In this document: positions 18,241 through 30,552 of the stretch, in pieces
How the letters are laid out: each line of letters begins with the position of its first letter
How positions within the stretch are numbered: position 1 is the stretch's first letter
Assembly: GCA_013288565.1 (NCBI GenBank)
Contig: JABDBP010000007.1
Location: 1-63,089 of the forward strand
Length of the DNA stretch: 63,089 nucleotides
Origin: Alphaproteobacteria bacterium
GTDB lineage: Bacteria > Pseudomonadota > Alphaproteobacteria > Rickettsiales > JABDBP01
Direction: 5' to 3'
The notes under the pieces: model-generated
Database searches by the model: none
Told to the model about the DNA's origin: nothing
What the model saw: only the letters and a program-made list of their open reading frames with translations
Program-made: the position numbers and the translations under genes

Positions 18241-18705
18241 TTATGCCGACGTGGATTGGGATGGGAGAGATATTTGTGCTGTGGTGGTTGCGTTATTATA
18301 AGCCTTTATCACTGCCTGTAACGGGTCGGTGGTAAGTTGCGAATTAGCTGATTTCTGGGCGGCCGCATTATCGGAAGCTCCTGATATCGAAGAAGTGACC
18401 GCAGTAAGCAGCAAGTTGGTGTAGAGGCTGGTCACGCTGCCGCCCGCGCTGTTACCGCTATTACCGCCGAGCAGTCTTGAAATCGGATCAGCCCCAGACG
18501 AGGAACCGGTGCCTTGGAGCAAGCTCAATATATCGGGGCTGAGCGATACGCTATTTGCCGACGATAGAACGCCGGTGCTGGTATTGCCGCTAGCCGTTGT
18601 AGGGCCGGTTGTTTGAGCGGAAGCGGTTTGCGGCTTGCCAGTAACCGGATTTAGCGGGTTTAGCAACTGGCCGACCGACGGGAGCATACTTATTGAACTT
18701 ACCAT
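18241..18705 (-). CDS. Low-complexity Ser/Thr/Gly/Ala-rich protein, CtrA-type promoter
   Basis: A 154-residue protein of unknown function, more than half Ser, Thr, Ala, Gly and Asn, with no hydrophobic signal. The central motif NSVSLSPDILSLLQG (about residues 51-65) resembles the VSLSPEA-type motif in several flagellum-associated and secreted proteins of alphaproteobacteria. This is a resemblance only. The start is well supported by AAGGAG 6 nt before the ATG. A CtrA box lies 59 bp upstream with a plausible -10 (TACAAT, 18739-18744 on the minus strand). CtrA control would suit an envelope or flagellar role, but the function is open. Confidence 0.72.
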   Translation of the reverse strand: MVSSISMLPSVGQLLNPLNPVTGKPQTASAQTTGPTTASGNTSTGVLSSANSVSLSPDILSLLQGTGSSSGADPISRLLGGNSGNSAGGSVTSLYTNLLLTAVTSSISGASDNAAAQKSANSQLTTDPLQAVIKAYNNATTTAQISLPSQSTSA

Positions 18706-18764
18706 TTCTCACTCCTTCGTTTATTATTGCCGACTAACATTGTAGCATAATAACACGATGATAG

Positions 18765-18780
18765 TTAATAAATCGTTAAC
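18765..18780 (-). promoter_or_regulatory. Predicted CtrA binding site and promoter
   Basis: The minus strand reads TTAACGATTTATTAAC, a full match to TTAA-N7-TTAAC. The 3' half, TTAACT, lies 18 bp before TACAAT (18739-18744), so the box covers the -35 position, the usual place for an activating CtrA site. It is 59 bp before the start of the Ser/Thr-rich protein gene and 138 bp before the divergent DUF1800 gene. The rest of the 213-bp spacer is AT-rich with nothing else I recognise. Confidence 0.75.
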
Positions 18781-18918
18781 GAATAATAATCATCATAAAT
18801 CAGAATATTATGTGTCCATTCGATGCATTTTGCCTAAAAAATAGTCATAAATGTTACAAAATAATCAGTATTTTCGTTTTCCGGTGATTTTTCGGCGTGA
18901 AAATAGTAGGGTGGGGTC

Positions 18919-20247
18919 ATGAACAAGGAAGGGTTCATAGCGGCCAACCGGTTCGGGATGGGCGCCAGACCGGACGATGCGGAGGAGGTTTTTCGCCAGC
19001 CGATGCAGTGGTTGCTCACACAAATCGAGCGGCCGGAGGATGATTTTTCTGATTTCGCCGCACTTACTTCTTCCCGCGACAATGCGGTGAAAATAATGCA
19101 AGCGCGGAAATCCGGGGATGAATCCAAGCAAGAAATCCGCTCCAATATCAAAGAGATAGCCCTGGATGAAATCCGCGCCCGCGCCAAGCATGCAATAAAC
19201 ACACGCATTCCATTTTATGAAAGGCTAGTTGATTTCTGGAGCAATCATTTCACGGTTTCGGCAAAGAAAGGAGCAGTGGCGGCGCTGGCCGGAAGTTTCG
19301 AGCGCGAGGCGATTCGGCCAAATGTCACCAGTAATTTTTCCGATTTATTGCTCGCGGTTTACCATCATCCGGCGATGCTGATGTATCTGGATAATGCCCA
19401 GTCAAGCGGACCGGATTCGCAAGCGGGAATCAGGCGCGGCTTGGGACTCAACGAAAATCTGGCGCGTGAGATCATGGAATTGCACACACTCGGCGTCGAT
19501 GGCGGATACACGCAGGAAGACGTCACCAATTTCGCCAAAATATTGACCGGCTGGGGCATCGGCAGGCTGGAATCAGGAAATCCCGGCGTATTCGAGTTCG
19601 CAGAAAACCGGCACGAGCCGGGCGACCAAACCCTCCTCGGCAAAACTTATTTGGGTGACGGCGAAAAGCAGGGCATAGCGGTTTTACAGGATTTCGCCGC
19701 GAATCCGGCTACAGCGCATCACATTGCGTTTAAACTTGCTAGGCATTTCATCGCCGATAATCCGCCGCAGGCGGCGGTCGGCAAGCTGCAAGCCGCGTTC
19801 CAGAAAACCGGCGGGAATTTGAAATCGGTTTATCAAGCGCTGCTGGAATTGCCTGATGCCTGGAGTTTTAAAAATCTGAAGATCAAAAACGGTTACGACC
19901 TGGTGATTTCCGCCGCGCGGCTGGCCGGTGGGAAAAACGACCCGAACCTGGATTATTGCCTGCAATCACTGAAATTTTTAGGTGGCCTGCCGTTCACCGC
20001 CGATTCGCCCACTGGATTCCCTGACGTGGCGCAGGATACCGCCGGGCCGGAAAACGTGATGCGCCGTGTCGAATGGGCGCAGCTCGCCGCGGTAAAACTC
20101 ACTCCCGGTTATGGTTATAAGGAATTGGCTGGGCTTGCGATTGCGCCTATAATATCGGAGGAAACTAGGGATGCCCTAGAATCTGCCACTGGTGAGCGCG
20201 AAGGCCTGGCGTTGTTACTAGCATCACCGGAATTTCAGAAGAGGTGA
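18919..20247 (+). CDS. DUF1800 domain protein
   Basis: A 442-residue member of the DUF1800 family, recognisable by the start FIAANRFGMGARPDDAEE, the stretch PFYERLVDFWSNHFTVS, and the central ENLAREIMELHTLGVDGGYTQEDVTNFAKILTGWGI. Family members almost always sit beside a DUF1501 gene, as here. The pair is thought to act on exported or envelope substrates, but the biochemistry is not established. There is no obvious N-terminal signal in this copy. A 279-residue AT-rich gene separates it from its partner, starting 3 bp after its stop. Confidence 0.9.
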   Translation: MNKEGFIAANRFGMGARPDDAEEVFRQPMQWLLTQIERPEDDFSDFAALTSSRDNAVKIMQARKSGDESKQEIRSNIKEIALDEIRARAKHAINTRIPFYERLVDFWSNHFTVSAKKGAVAALAGSFEREAIRPNVTSNFSDLLLAVYHHPAMLMYLDNAQSSGPDSQAGIRRGLGLNENLAREIMELHTLGVDGGYTQEDVTNFAKILTGWGIGRLESGNPGVFEFAENRHEPGDQTLLGKTYLGDGEKQGIAVLQDFAANPATAHHIAFKLARHFIADNPPQAAVGKLQAAFQKTGGNLKSVYQALLELPDAWSFKNLKIKNGYDLVISAARLAGGKNDPNLDYCLQSLKFLGGLPFTADSPTGFPDVAQDTAGPENVMRRVEWAQLAAVKLTPGYGYKELAGLAIAPIISEETRDALESATGEREGLALLLASPEFQKR

Positions 20248-20250
20248 TTT

Positions 20251-21090
20251 ATGAGTAAGGGATTGGTAATGATTCATCGCTGGTTTAACAATGGAGAAGG
20301 CTGGGCGTATCATTCTGATCTTATAACGCAAAAACAATCAGAAAAAAGCCTTGCTATTAATATTATAGATTTTTTATCCAAGCTGCCTGGTAGTGAAAAT
20401 TTTCAATTCGGTAAGCTTCGAAATTTCTCAAAGAATTTTAATGACGGCACTTTATGCGTCGTCCGTGAAGATGAAGATCCGGCAAAATGTTTGTTCGAAC
20501 TAGCAAAAAAGCGGCTCCCTTTTATATATATGGCAGCCTATTTCCCAGGAAAACTATTAAAAGAAGAAGAAAAAGAAAAGGCCTATGAAAGATTGCGGAT
20601 GCTGGCTATTCCTGATAAGGAAGGCCAAAATAATCAGTTGCTAGTAGATATTGCTAAGCCGGTTGAAATCATACCAGGCACAATTACCATAGAAACCCTG
20701 AAATTAAAGTCTGAGGCGAAATCGGAACCCATTTCGCCAATATTTAAGGGAACAACTATAGACAATAGTGTAAAAGGCAAAAGCCTACCATTGTCGGAAG
20801 GCGGCATCAATATTTTCATGTTGCTCAGAATGCAACCTGGTCCTAATACAACGCCCGAGGCGGCCACTAATTTCATTAATGAAAATCTTCCAACTGCTCC
20901 TTTTATCGCAAAAACCGATGAAGATATAGTGGTTCTTTCCATACCTTATCCTGCTAAGAAAGCCGTTCAAGTACTTGAAAATTTGCTTTGTCAGAATGGG
21001 CTTGACACAGGGCTTGGAAAAAAACTTGTTGGTTGCGCCAAGCTGTTTGACGATATGTTAGAAGGAAAGAAGGAGAAGCGGGGAAAATAA
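20251..21090 (+). CDS. Hypothetical protein, AT-rich orphan inserted between DUF1800 and DUF1501 genes
   Basis: I do not recognise this 279-residue protein. It is soluble, lysine-rich and without signal or membrane helices. Notable stretches are MIHRWFNNGEGWAYHS at the N-terminus, a charged helix KLLKEEEKEKAYERLRML (near residue 100), and a C-terminal domain beginning SEGGINIFMLLRMQPGP. Base composition is much more AT-rich than the two flanking genes, which share the local average. The start is 3 bp after the DUF1800 stop and the stop 1 bp before the DUF1501 start, so it is embedded seamlessly in the operon and probably co-expressed. A late insertion is inferred. Confidence 0.75.
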   Translation: MSKGLVMIHRWFNNGEGWAYHSDLITQKQSEKSLAINIIDFLSKLPGSENFQFGKLRNFSKNFNDGTLCVVREDEDPAKCLFELAKKRLPFIYMAAYFPGKLLKEEEKEKAYERLRMLAIPDKEGQNNQLLVDIAKPVEIIPGTITIETLKLKSEAKSEPISPIFKGTTIDNSVKGKSLPLSEGGINIFMLLRMQPGPNTTPEAATNFINENLPTAPFIAKTDEDIVVLSIPYPAKKAVQVLENLLCQNGLDTGLGKKLVGCAKLFDDMLEGKKEKRGK

Positions 21091-21091
21091 T

Positions 21092-22297
21092 ATGCTCACC
21101 CGGCGTAATTTCATAAAATCCACCGGCCTACTAGCAGCGGGGACGCTATTAGCCGGGTTCCCACGGCTCACCTTCGCCGATCTGCCGACCGATAACCGGT
21201 TCATCCTGGTAATCCTGCGCGGTGCGCTAGATGGCCTCGCCGCCGTTCCGCCCTATGCCGATAAATCATATGCCGAACAGCGGAAAGGTTTGGCCTTCGC
21301 CATGCCGGGCGAGCCTGACGGGGCGCTTGACTTGAACGGATTTTTCGGGCTGCATCCGTCGCTCGAGCCTTTGCTCGTTCATTTCCAGACCGGGCAGATG
21401 GCCATCATCCACGCCGCTGCCACGCCATACCGTGAGCGCTCGCATTTCGATGCGCAGAATCTGCTGGAAAACGGCACCACGAAACCGGGCGGGGATACTG
21501 GTTGGCTGAATCGGGCGCTGGTTGCCATGGGTGGCAATGCCACTTCCGCCATCGCCATGAACCAGCAGGTGCCGCTGGTATTGCAGGGCGAGTTGCAGGC
21601 AGCATCCTGGGCACCGAAAAAGAACCAAAAAAACAACGAAAATTTCATGGAAAAAATCTCGGCGCTTTATAAAAACGATGCGGCGCTCGGGCCAGCTTTC
21701 GCCGAAGCCATGCGTGCTGATGCACTAGTAAAAAACGCACTGCCGGAGGAGGATTTATTATCGGCAGGCAAGGCGCAGGGCGTCGATCATTTATATGGTG
21801 CAGCCAGGGCGGCAGCGATTTTCTTAACCCAAGAAAACGGCCCGCGCGTTGCGGTTTTGGAGGCCGGCGGCTGGGATACCCATGCCAACCAAGGAACCGC
21901 CAACGGCCAGCTCGCCAACCGGCTGGCTGATCTAGGGCAGGGCTTAAGCGCGTTGCCGGAATTGCTACGGCCGGTATGGCGGAAAACGGTGATAATCGTC
22001 GTCACTGAATTCGGGCGTACCGTAGCGGAAAACGGCACCAAGGGCACTGATCACGGTACTGGCTCGGCGGTTTTCCTGATGGGCGGAAATATAAACGGAG
22101 GCAAGGTTTACGGCCAATGGCCGGGGCTGGATTCGGGGAACTTATACCAGGGCCGCGATCTGATGCCCACTACTGACATGCGGAGCATCTTCAAAACCAT
22201 CCTCTACGCGCATTTGAACGCGCCGAAGGATAAGCTGGAAAACACAATTTTCCCCGGCAGCGGGGATGCGGCAATATTCAAAGGGATTGTTGGTTGA
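21092..22297 (+). CDS. DUF1501 domain protein with Tat-type signal
   Basis: A 401-residue DUF1501 protein related to the sulfatase/alkaline-phosphatase fold. The N-terminus LTRRNFIKSTGLLAAGTLLAG is a twin-arginine signal (RRNFIK followed by a hydrophobic stretch), indicating export in folded form. Family motifs include FILVILRGALDGLAAVPPYAD, YRERSHFDAQNLLENG, GGWDTHANQG and VTEFGRTVAENGTKGTDHG. It is the partner of the DUF1800 gene upstream, now separated by the 279-residue orphan. The substrate is unknown. Confidence 0.92.
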   Translation: MLTRRNFIKSTGLLAAGTLLAGFPRLTFADLPTDNRFILVILRGALDGLAAVPPYADKSYAEQRKGLAFAMPGEPDGALDLNGFFGLHPSLEPLLVHFQTGQMAIIHAAATPYRERSHFDAQNLLENGTTKPGGDTGWLNRALVAMGGNATSAIAMNQQVPLVLQGELQAASWAPKKNQKNNENFMEKISALYKNDAALGPAFAEAMRADALVKNALPEEDLLSAGKAQGVDHLYGAARAAAIFLTQENGPRVAVLEAGGWDTHANQGTANGQLANRLADLGQGLSALPELLRPVWRKTVIIVVTEFGRTVAENGTKGTDHGTGSAVFLMGGNINGGKVYGQWPGLDSGNLYQGRDLMPTTDMRSIFKTILYAHLNAPKDKLENTIFPGSGDAAIFKGIVG

Positions 22298-22338
22298 TTG
22301 TTGCCAACCCTTTTATGCTTCTATAAAGTCGGCAGCTT

Positions 22339-23055
22339 ATGCCAAATCCCATCATCATCGCCAACTGGAAGATGAATTGCACCAGGGCAGAAAGCCTGGA
22401 AATCGCACGCGCCATCGCGGGTTACGCCGGGAATCACAATATAGTCGTCTGCCCGCCGTTCACCGTGCTGTTTCCGTTGGTACAGGCGCTGAAAAACCTA
22501 AAACTCGGTGGGCAGGATTGTTCCGCCCATGAAAAAGGCGCGCATACCGGGGAAATTTCCGCATCCCAACTGAAAGACGCCGGATGCAGTTACGTCATCC
22601 TCGGCCATTCGGAGCGGCGAAGAAACTTAAATGAGCAGAGCGAGTTGATAAGGGAAAAAGCTACACGAGCGCTGAACTCTGGCCTTATTCCTATAATCTG
22701 CGTCGGCGAGACGGCGGAGGAAAAGAAACTTGGGCATACACTGGAAATAATCGGTGAGCAACTGCTTAGCTCGGTGCCCGCTGGTGCAAATCCCGGCAAT
22801 GCTATCATCGCCTATGAGCCGGTATGGTCGATCGGAACCGGCGTTGTTCCCAAGGATGCGGAAGTCGCTCAGGCAGCGGAATTCATTGTCCGGGCGACAA
22901 AGAATATCCCGATAATCTATGGCGGGTCGGTGAATGGCGATAACGCGGCGGATTTATTGAAGATCAAAAACATCTCCGGTCTCCTGGTTGGTGGCGCCAG
23001 CCTTAATCCCAAGGAATTCTGGAAAATCGTAAACTCTGTGAATGTGACGGTATGA
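22339..23055 (+). CDS. tpiA: Triose-phosphate isomerase
   Basis: Interconverts dihydroxyacetone phosphate and glyceraldehyde 3-phosphate. At 238 residues it is slightly short for the family (about 250). Catalytic residues are visible: K11 (ANWKMN), H90 (LGHSERR) and E160 (AYEPVWSIGTG), as is the phosphate loop YGGSVNGDNA. It begins the tpiA-(flavoprotein)-secG-pyrG group; tpiA-secG-pyrG is a common alphaproteobacterial order. The next gene overlaps its stop by 4 nt (ATGA). Confidence 0.96.
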   Translation: MPNPIIIANWKMNCTRAESLEIARAIAGYAGNHNIVVCPPFTVLFPLVQALKNLKLGGQDCSAHEKGAHTGEISASQLKDAGCSYVILGHSERRRNLNEQSELIREKATRALNSGLIPIICVGETAEEKKLGHTLEIIGEQLLSSVPAGANPGNAIIAYEPVWSIGTGVVPKDAEVAQAAEFIVRATKNIPIIYGGSVNGDNAADLLKIKNISGLLVGGASLNPKEFWKIVNSVNVTV

Positions 23056-23558
23056 AAATTTTAATTCTATTCGCCAGTTCAAGAAACAACGGCAATACCA
23101 GGAAAGCGCTGGATGCGGTGATAAACGGGCACCGGCCGGAAATCATCGACCTAGCGAAAAAAAACATCACGCCGTACGATTACCATAACCGCAACCGCGA
23201 TGATGATTTCCGGAAAATCGCTGAAAAGATGGCGGAGTCGGACATAATAGTTTTCGCCACGCCTGTTTACTGGTACACAATGAGCGCGCAGCTCAAAACC
23301 TTCTTCGATCGCTTCACCGATTTAATCAGCATCCGCAAGGATTTGGGGCGGCGCTTGAAGGGCAAAACCTGCTATGTGATATCGACCGGGTCCGATTCCG
23401 AATTGCCGCCAGGGTTTGAATCGCCCATCGCCGCCACTTGCGGATATATGGATATGGTATATAAAGGTGCGTTTTATTGCCCTATCGGGAAGGATGGCAC
23501 ATTTGCGCCCGATGGAAAGGAGAAGGCGAAGGAATTCGCGGAAAAACTGTTTAACTAA
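23052..23558 (+). CDS. Flavodoxin-fold NAD(P)H-dependent FMN reductase family protein
   Basis: A 168-residue protein with the flavodoxin-like layout of NADPH-dependent FMN reductases and multimeric flavodoxin WrbA-like proteins. The N-terminal phosphate loop is FASSRNNGNTRKALD (residues 7-21). The flavin-contact stretch is IIVFATPVYWYTMSAQLKTFFDRFTDL (quoted in part as family signature PVYWYTMSAQLKTFFDR). Physiological substrate unknown. Its ATG overlaps the tpiA stop by 4 nt, an unusual guest between tpiA and secG. Composition matches its neighbours. Confidence 0.85.
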   Translation: MKILILFASSRNNGNTRKALDAVINGHRPEIIDLAKKNITPYDYHNRNRDDDFRKIAEKMAESDIIVFATPVYWYTMSAQLKTFFDRFTDLISIRKDLGRRLKGKTCYVISTGSDSELPPGFESPIAATCGYMDMVYKGAFYCPIGKDGTFAPDGKEKAKEFAEKLFN

Positions 23559-23568
23559 AGGATAAAAA

Positions 23569-25508
<1,940 letters not shown>

Positions 25509-25530
25509 GGAAAATCACAGGAACTCTCTA

Positions 25531-26394
25531 ATGGCCAATCTCAAATCCCTTAAAATCCGAATAAAATCGGTTAAATCGACGCAGAAGATCACCAAGGCGA
25601 TGAAGATGGTGGCTGCATCGAAACTGCGGCGCGCGCAAACTGCGGCGGAAAATGCCAGGCCATATACGAAAGCAATGGAAGAGATGCTGCAAAATCTCGC
25701 AGCCTCATTTTCCGGGAATGACAATGCGCCTGAGTTGCTGGTTGGGAACGGGCGGGATGGTTCGTATCTTTTAGTTGTCGCAACTAGCGATCGTGGTCTG
25801 GCCGGGGCTTTCAACGGCTCGATAATCAAAGGCGCCCGGGTGAAAATCCGAGAATTGGCAAGCGCAGGAAAAAAAGTGCGGTTGTTCAACGTCGGCAAAA
25901 AAGCCGGCGAGGGCCTCAAGAAAAACGATATCGTCGAAACCGTCACCGGGCTTTCCCGCCGCGCCCCGCAATTCAAGGATGCGGAGCATATCGCTGAGAA
26001 AATAATTTCCATGTACACCCATGGCGAATTCGATGTATGCGGGATTTTTTATAATAGGTTCAAATCCGCGATTTCACAGGAAGTTACTTACCAACAATTG
26101 ATTCCGCTGGAAGTAAAACAGGATGAAAAATCCGCGCTTATTCCTTATGAATACGAGCCGAACGCCGAAGAGATTTTACAGGAATTATTGCCGCAGAATA
26201 TAGCGGTGCAGATTTACCGGGCGCTACTGGAAAATGCCGCCAGCGAACATGCCAGCCGCATGACGGCGATGGATAATGCAACCAGAAATGCCGGAGATAT
26301 GATAAAGGATTTAACTTTGGTGTATAACAGAACGCGCCAGGCTGTTATAACCAAGGAATTGATTGAGATTATATCGGGAGCAGAGGCGGTTTAG
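25531..26394 (+). CDS. atpG: ATP synthase F1 gamma subunit
   Basis: Central rotor shaft of F1, 287 residues, normal length. The N-terminal helix LKSLKIRIKSVKSTQKITKA and C-terminal helix ending RQAVITKELIEIISGAEA are diagnostic. In most alphaproteobacteria atpG follows atpH-atpA and precedes atpD directly. Here the upstream neighbour is pyrG (22 bp away), atpH and atpA are absent, and a 2.2-kb antisense gene separates it from atpD. Its stop overlaps the stop of that antisense gene by 4 nt. Confidence 0.96.
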   Translation: MANLKSLKIRIKSVKSTQKITKAMKMVAASKLRRAQTAAENARPYTKAMEEMLQNLAASFSGNDNAPELLVGNGRDGSYLLVVATSDRGLAGAFNGSIIKGARVKIRELASAGKKVRLFNVGKKAGEGLKKNDIVETVTGLSRRAPQFKDAEHIAEKIISMYTHGEFDVCGIFYNRFKSAISQEVTYQQLIPLEVKQDEKSALIPYEYEPNAEEILQELLPQNIAVQIYRALLENAASEHASRMTAMDNATRNAGDMIKDLTLVYNRTRQAVITKELIEIISGAEAV

Positions 26395-28580
26395 CTGGGG
26401 AACGGGCTAGGAAATCGGTTGGGTCGCCCAAGACTTTCTACCAGAATTTTTCTTAGATCATATACAGTATCGCGCATATGTTCATCGTTCTCTACTATGA
26501 ACAATCCTTTTTCCCTTAGTTTGCTCTCCGGGATGGTTCTGTAATCACGGCCTTTCAGCATTATCTTAAACAGATTGTCCCATAAAGGTTTTGCCTCGCT
26601 GTTTCTTACTTGTGCAGTTTCGATTATCAAAGGCCTACCCTGGATAAGCTCGCGATTATGTACCATCATGTAAATGACTTTTAGAATTTCCTGCGCTGTA
26701 CCGATACCTCCATCTCCTTCTACGGCTATGGCGTGGCTGTTGCCAATTATGCATCTCATGCGATGGGTTATGGTGGGAGCGAGATAGAAATTTTCATCTT
26801 TTATGCGTTCAGGCTTTTTTCCTCTCACCGATTCCGCAGTCAGAATGTTTGGGACGCTTGACCCGCCTACAAAATAATCCCGTCCAGGATTTTTTTGTTC
26901 AAACTTTAGTCCTGCGTGGTAAATTGCACCCATCGCATTGGGGCGATCTGCGATGCCGAATACCAATCCAATGTTTGCCTCAAGTAGCTTCAGTGCTGAT
27001 TCATAATTCATCCTGTGGAAATATCCCTCAAGGGAGGCTGAAGTGAAAATTCCCAACATATATTGACCGGAATCAAATTTTTTAATCTCCCCTTCTTTCT
27101 GTGCATCAGGTTCAACTTTATAATACCTTTTTGAGAACTGCTGGAATTCCGGACTTTTCAAATAAAGTAATAATTCATTGTTACTTTGGCACACCTTTAG
27201 AAACTGAGATGGGTGCTCCCCAAAAGCGCCTTGACGTGACATATCGTATATCAAATCCAGCTGGGGTGTTCGCGATTCATTCTCGTTTACTGCTAGTATC
27301 ATTTTTTGCCGTCCTGTTGGGTCCAATTGTTTATGCACCATGGCGTACGCAAGGGACAATGTATCGAAAATTGCCGGAAAATCGAAAATCTCCTGGTCAT
27401 CATCAGAATGACCATTTTTGCTGCCATTAGTTCCATTACCGTTATTAGGCCGTGCTGGAAAAATAAGAACATCGTCAACAAGAACCTGTTCTTCAGGAAG
27501 TTTTGTTGAATCCTCTATGGTTCTGGTCTGAAGCTTTATCCCTATTTCATTACAGGTATGCGACAATGCTCCGATAAGCCCAGTAGGCCTACCTATTGTT
27601 GCTATGGAGATAGGTTGTGCGATACCCTGGGAGATTTTAGAAGGGAGATTTTTTGCTACTTTCAAAGTTTTAAATAACTCTTCCAGTGCCTTAGCCCTGA
27701 CATGAGGAGTTAAATAATCGCCACCCAATTCTCCCTGACTTTTACGAGAATTATTCTGAAAAAGCTTCCATGGTATCAGGTAATCATAAAATTGAGGTGA
27801 AGGTACGTTGGGTTCATCAAAGCGCATAACGCTAGTAGTAGCAAAGGTTTTTTCAAAGTCGTATTTGCCATAAGTGAACGGGCGTCTGGGTTGCCAATAT
27901 GTTGCAAATAGTGTGCATTTATCATTGAAAACCAGGCAGTTTTCGCGCCTGGTCTTCGTTATGTCAGTTTCAATTCCAGCATATTCGCAGGCTTCCTTGA
28001 ACATTCGTATTACATTCTTGACACCTCCTATTGCGGATAATAGATGCACCAACTCAGCACCCGGGAAATTGGGATTTTCAGGGTTTATCAATGCTTTTCC
28101 CCCATGATCGGGAGGTGTTATCAATCCAAAAATCAAATCATGATCTTTTTTCTGTTTGGGATTTTCTAAATCGAAGCGTTTTAGGTTGAAAAAAGCTTGC
28201 TGAAATCTCTCCTTAACACCCGAATAATAGTCATCTGGCGAGTTCATGAAGGTGCCACCGCTATCGTCTACAAGTAGAATAATTCTACGGCCCGCAAATT
28301 TTGAATCGGAGGATAACATACGATTCAAAGCCGTTTTAGAACGGAGATCCGGAGTAAGAGCCTTTAAGTAGTCATAAAATTCATCCATTTTCTGGGCGGC
28401 GTTGCCTGGTTGCGTTCCGGCATCTTCTTCCGCAGAGTGTATTGGTCTGCTCAGGACAGTCGAAGGATAAAATACTGCATCATAGCCATTACTATCCGCC
28501 CATCCCTGCATTCTTGCTATTTTTTCCCATTTACTAGTATTAACCAAAAAGGCTACCGGGGAAGATTTGGGTTTTTTCAT
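26391..28580 (-). CDS. Large orphan with two LOG/SLOG-like (lysine decarboxylase-like) domains
   Basis: A 729-residue AT-rich protein without signal or membrane segments. The C-terminal domain (about 505-715) looks like a LOG/PpnN Rossmann fold: FGIADRPNAMGAIYHAGL (541-558) resembles the glycine loop, THRMR (605-609) the MHxRK motif, and GDGGIGTAQE (622-631) the PGGxGTxxE motif. A second, degenerate copy precedes it: IGRPTGLIGALS (329-340), a low-complexity Asn/Gly insert at the expected PGG site (378-390), and the family-like end MILAVNENE...LLLYLKS (427-476). Residues 1-320 are unrecognised. LOG enzymes cleave nucleotide monophosphates, and SLOG relatives sense nucleotides in conflict systems. 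Function here is inferred. It is antisense between atpG and atpD with a CtrA box 60 bp upstream. Confidence 0.6.
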   Translation of the reverse strand: MKKPKSSPVAFLVNTSKWEKIARMQGWADSNGYDAVFYPSTVLSRPIHSAEEDAGTQPGNAAQKMDEFYDYLKALTPDLRSKTALNRMLSSDSKFAGRRIILLVDDSGGTFMNSPDDYYSGVKERFQQAFFNLKRFDLENPKQKKDHDLIFGLITPPDHGGKALINPENPNFPGAELVHLLSAIGGVKNVIRMFKEACEYAGIETDITKTRRENCLVFNDKCTLFATYWQPRRPFTYGKYDFEKTFATTSVMRFDEPNVPSPQFYDYLIPWKLFQNNSRKSQGELGGDYLTPHVRAKALEELFKTLKVAKNLPSKISQGIAQPISIATIGRPTGLIGALSHTCNEIGIKLQTRTIEDSTKLPEEQVLVDDVLIFPARPNNGNGTNGSKNGHSDDDQEIFDFPAIFDTLSLAYAMVHKQLDPTGRQKMILAVNENESRTPQLDLIYDMSRQGAFGEHPSQFLKVCQSNNELLLYLKSPEFQQFSKRYYKVEPDAQKEGEIKKFDSGQYMLGIFTSASLEGYFHRMNYESALKLLEANIGLVFGIADRPNAMGAIYHAGLKFEQKNPGRDYFVGGSSVPNILTAESVRGKKPERIKDENFYLAPTITHRMRCIIGNSHAIAVEGDGGIGTAQEILKVIYMMVHNRELIQGRPLIIETAQVRNSEAKPLWDNLFKIMLKGRDYRTIPESKLREKGLFIVENDEHMRDTVYDLRKILVESLGRPNRFPSPFPS

Positions 28581-28640
28581 AATGCTGTTTAAGGTTTATA
28601 TTGAAATACTGCCTAAGAATTGTATTTAAGCATAAAATGG

Positions 28641-28656
28641 TTAATAAATGGTTAAC
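28641..28656 (-). promoter_or_regulatory. Predicted CtrA binding site
   Basis: The minus strand reads TTAACCATTTATTAAC, identical to the classical form (TTAACCAT then TTAAC). It lies 60 bp before the start of the 729-residue orphan. TACAAT occurs at 28619-28624 (minus strand), but only 14 bp from the TTAACC half. The site is also 114 bp upstream of atpD on the other strand, so an effect on atpD expression cannot be excluded. Confidence 0.78.
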
Positions 28657-28764
28657 GTGAGGTAATTTCTGGAAAATATCTATTTATGGGAAGAAATTCG
28701 TAGACAAATCTTGGCCTATTCACTAGATAAGTGGCGGGATTTACAAAGAATCATCGGGTAATAA

Positions 28765-30551
<1,787 letters not shown>

Positions 30552-30552
30552 A

